Below, one piece after another: positions 63,793-64,000 of a DNA stretch of 64,000 nt; position 1 is the stretch's first letter, and each line of letters opens with the position of its first letter. The notes below the pieces were generated by a model. That model was not told the DNA's origin, did no database searches, and saw only the letters and a program-made list of their open reading frames with translations. Source of the stretch: Cytobacillus oceanisediminis 2691 (lineage in GTDB: Bacteria; Bacillota; Bacilli; Bacillales; Cytobacillaceae); NCBI RefSeq assembly GCF_007678455.1, contig NZ_VEEP01000004.1, positions 1 to 64,000 of the forward strand, given 5' to 3'. Position numbers and translations under genes: made by a program.

Positions 63793-64000
63793 ATGAGACT
63801 TAATAAACGTTCGGGAATAATTGTAGCTGTCCAGGGGACTCAAGTTGTAAAAGCCGCACTAGCATTTGTATTCTTTCTCATTGGGATTTTTTCGATAAGC
63901 GGGGCCATGACGACGCTGAGGCCGGAGCTTAGGCTTTCCTCCGATTCTGTCAATCAGGCTGCAACTAACCTGAACGGCCAGCTGCTGTTCAGCTTGATGG
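63793..64000 (+). CDS. spoIIP: Stage II sporulation protein P (partial, 5' end)
   Basis: The first 69 codons are present and the gene runs off the right end. The N-terminus (MRLNKRSGIIVAVQGTQVVK) is basic and is followed by one hydrophobic segment (about residues 20-40), the signal/anchor of SpoIIP. The gpr-spoIIP order and GAGAGGTGG SD support the call. SpoIIP is the amidase/endopeptidase of the DMP engulfment complex; its catalytic domain lies outside the window. Confidence 0.85.
   Translation, partial: MRLNKRSGIIVAVQGTQVVKAALAFVFFLIGIFSISGAMTTLRPELRLSSDSVNQAATNLNGQLLFSLM

Overview
The window is a 64 kb piece of the core chromosome of an endospore-forming Bacillaceae bacterium. The gene order matches the Bacillus subtilis segment running from recJ to spoIIP (yrv, yrz, yrr, yqe and comE genes). 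Sporulation genes (sigK, sda, gpr, spoIIP, a YjcZ-type small protein), competence genes (comER, comEA-EB-EC), 6S RNA and Gram-positive T-box leaders all support this. A genus cannot be fixed from the sequence alone; a Mesobacillus/Cytobacillus-like organism is a reasonable guess. SD sequences are strong and many genes start with TTG or GTG. There is no prophage, insertion sequence, CRISPR array, rRNA or tRNA gene in the window.

Layout. 0-9.3 kb: CDF metal exporter, LapA-like protein, recJ-apt, relA, dtd, and a convergent SH3b/amidase (yrvJ). 9.4-16 kb: YrzK-like small protein, T-box leader, hisS-aspS, 6S RNA, tcdA and convergent rarA. 16-23.2 kb: cymR, yrvO and mnmA (tRNA 2-thiouridine), TPR protein, recD2, PRC-barrel protein and two small proteins. 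23.4-31 kb: AI-2E-type permease, T-box-alaS, ireB-ruvX-yrzB, a 52-bp-period repeat array, mltG. 30.7-34.9 kb: trmR-yrrN-yrrO (wobble mo5U34 modification), udk, greA. 35-41.4 kb: pbpI-yrrS, an accessory acyltransferase, mtnN, YrhC-like protein and a run of tiny ORFs including yrzI. 41.5-46.6 kb: uninterrupted sigK, a sulfur cluster (DsrE, TusA, SQR-like flavoprotein, DUF1641), truncated haemoglobin, orphan response regulator, YjcZ-like protein. 46.7-50.3 kb: pepF and divergent pssA/psd. 50.3-56 kb: sda, a DnaA-box cluster, then the yqeG-yqeH-aroE-yhbY-nadD-yqeK-rsfS-yqeM operon. 56-64 kb: comER, comEA-EB-EC, yqzM, holA, rpsT, gpr and the start of spoIIP.

Shared themes are translation and its quality control (two aminoacyl-tRNA synthetase leaders, D-Tyr-tRNA deacylase, t6A cyclisation, s2U34, mo5U34, rsfS, yqeH), stringent response and purine salvage (relA, apt), genome maintenance (recJ, recD2, rarA, ruvX, holA), sulfur handling (cymR, yrvO, the SQR cluster) and sporulation.

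The most unusual features are not protein genes. (1) Two separate intergenic arrays share a palindromic core of about 25 bp repeated every 52 bp, with linkers specific to each array. (2) In the hisS-aspS T-box, both the specifier position and the T-loop discriminator base point to a G73 tRNA reading AAC, not to tRNA-His. (3) A structured Bacillus-type repeat sits inside the hisS leader. (4) The SD of pbpI lies inside the 3' arm of the greA terminator. (5) At least four very small ORFs with good SD sequences are clustered around yrzI. Conserved genes were identified by recognising motifs and gene order, not by database search.
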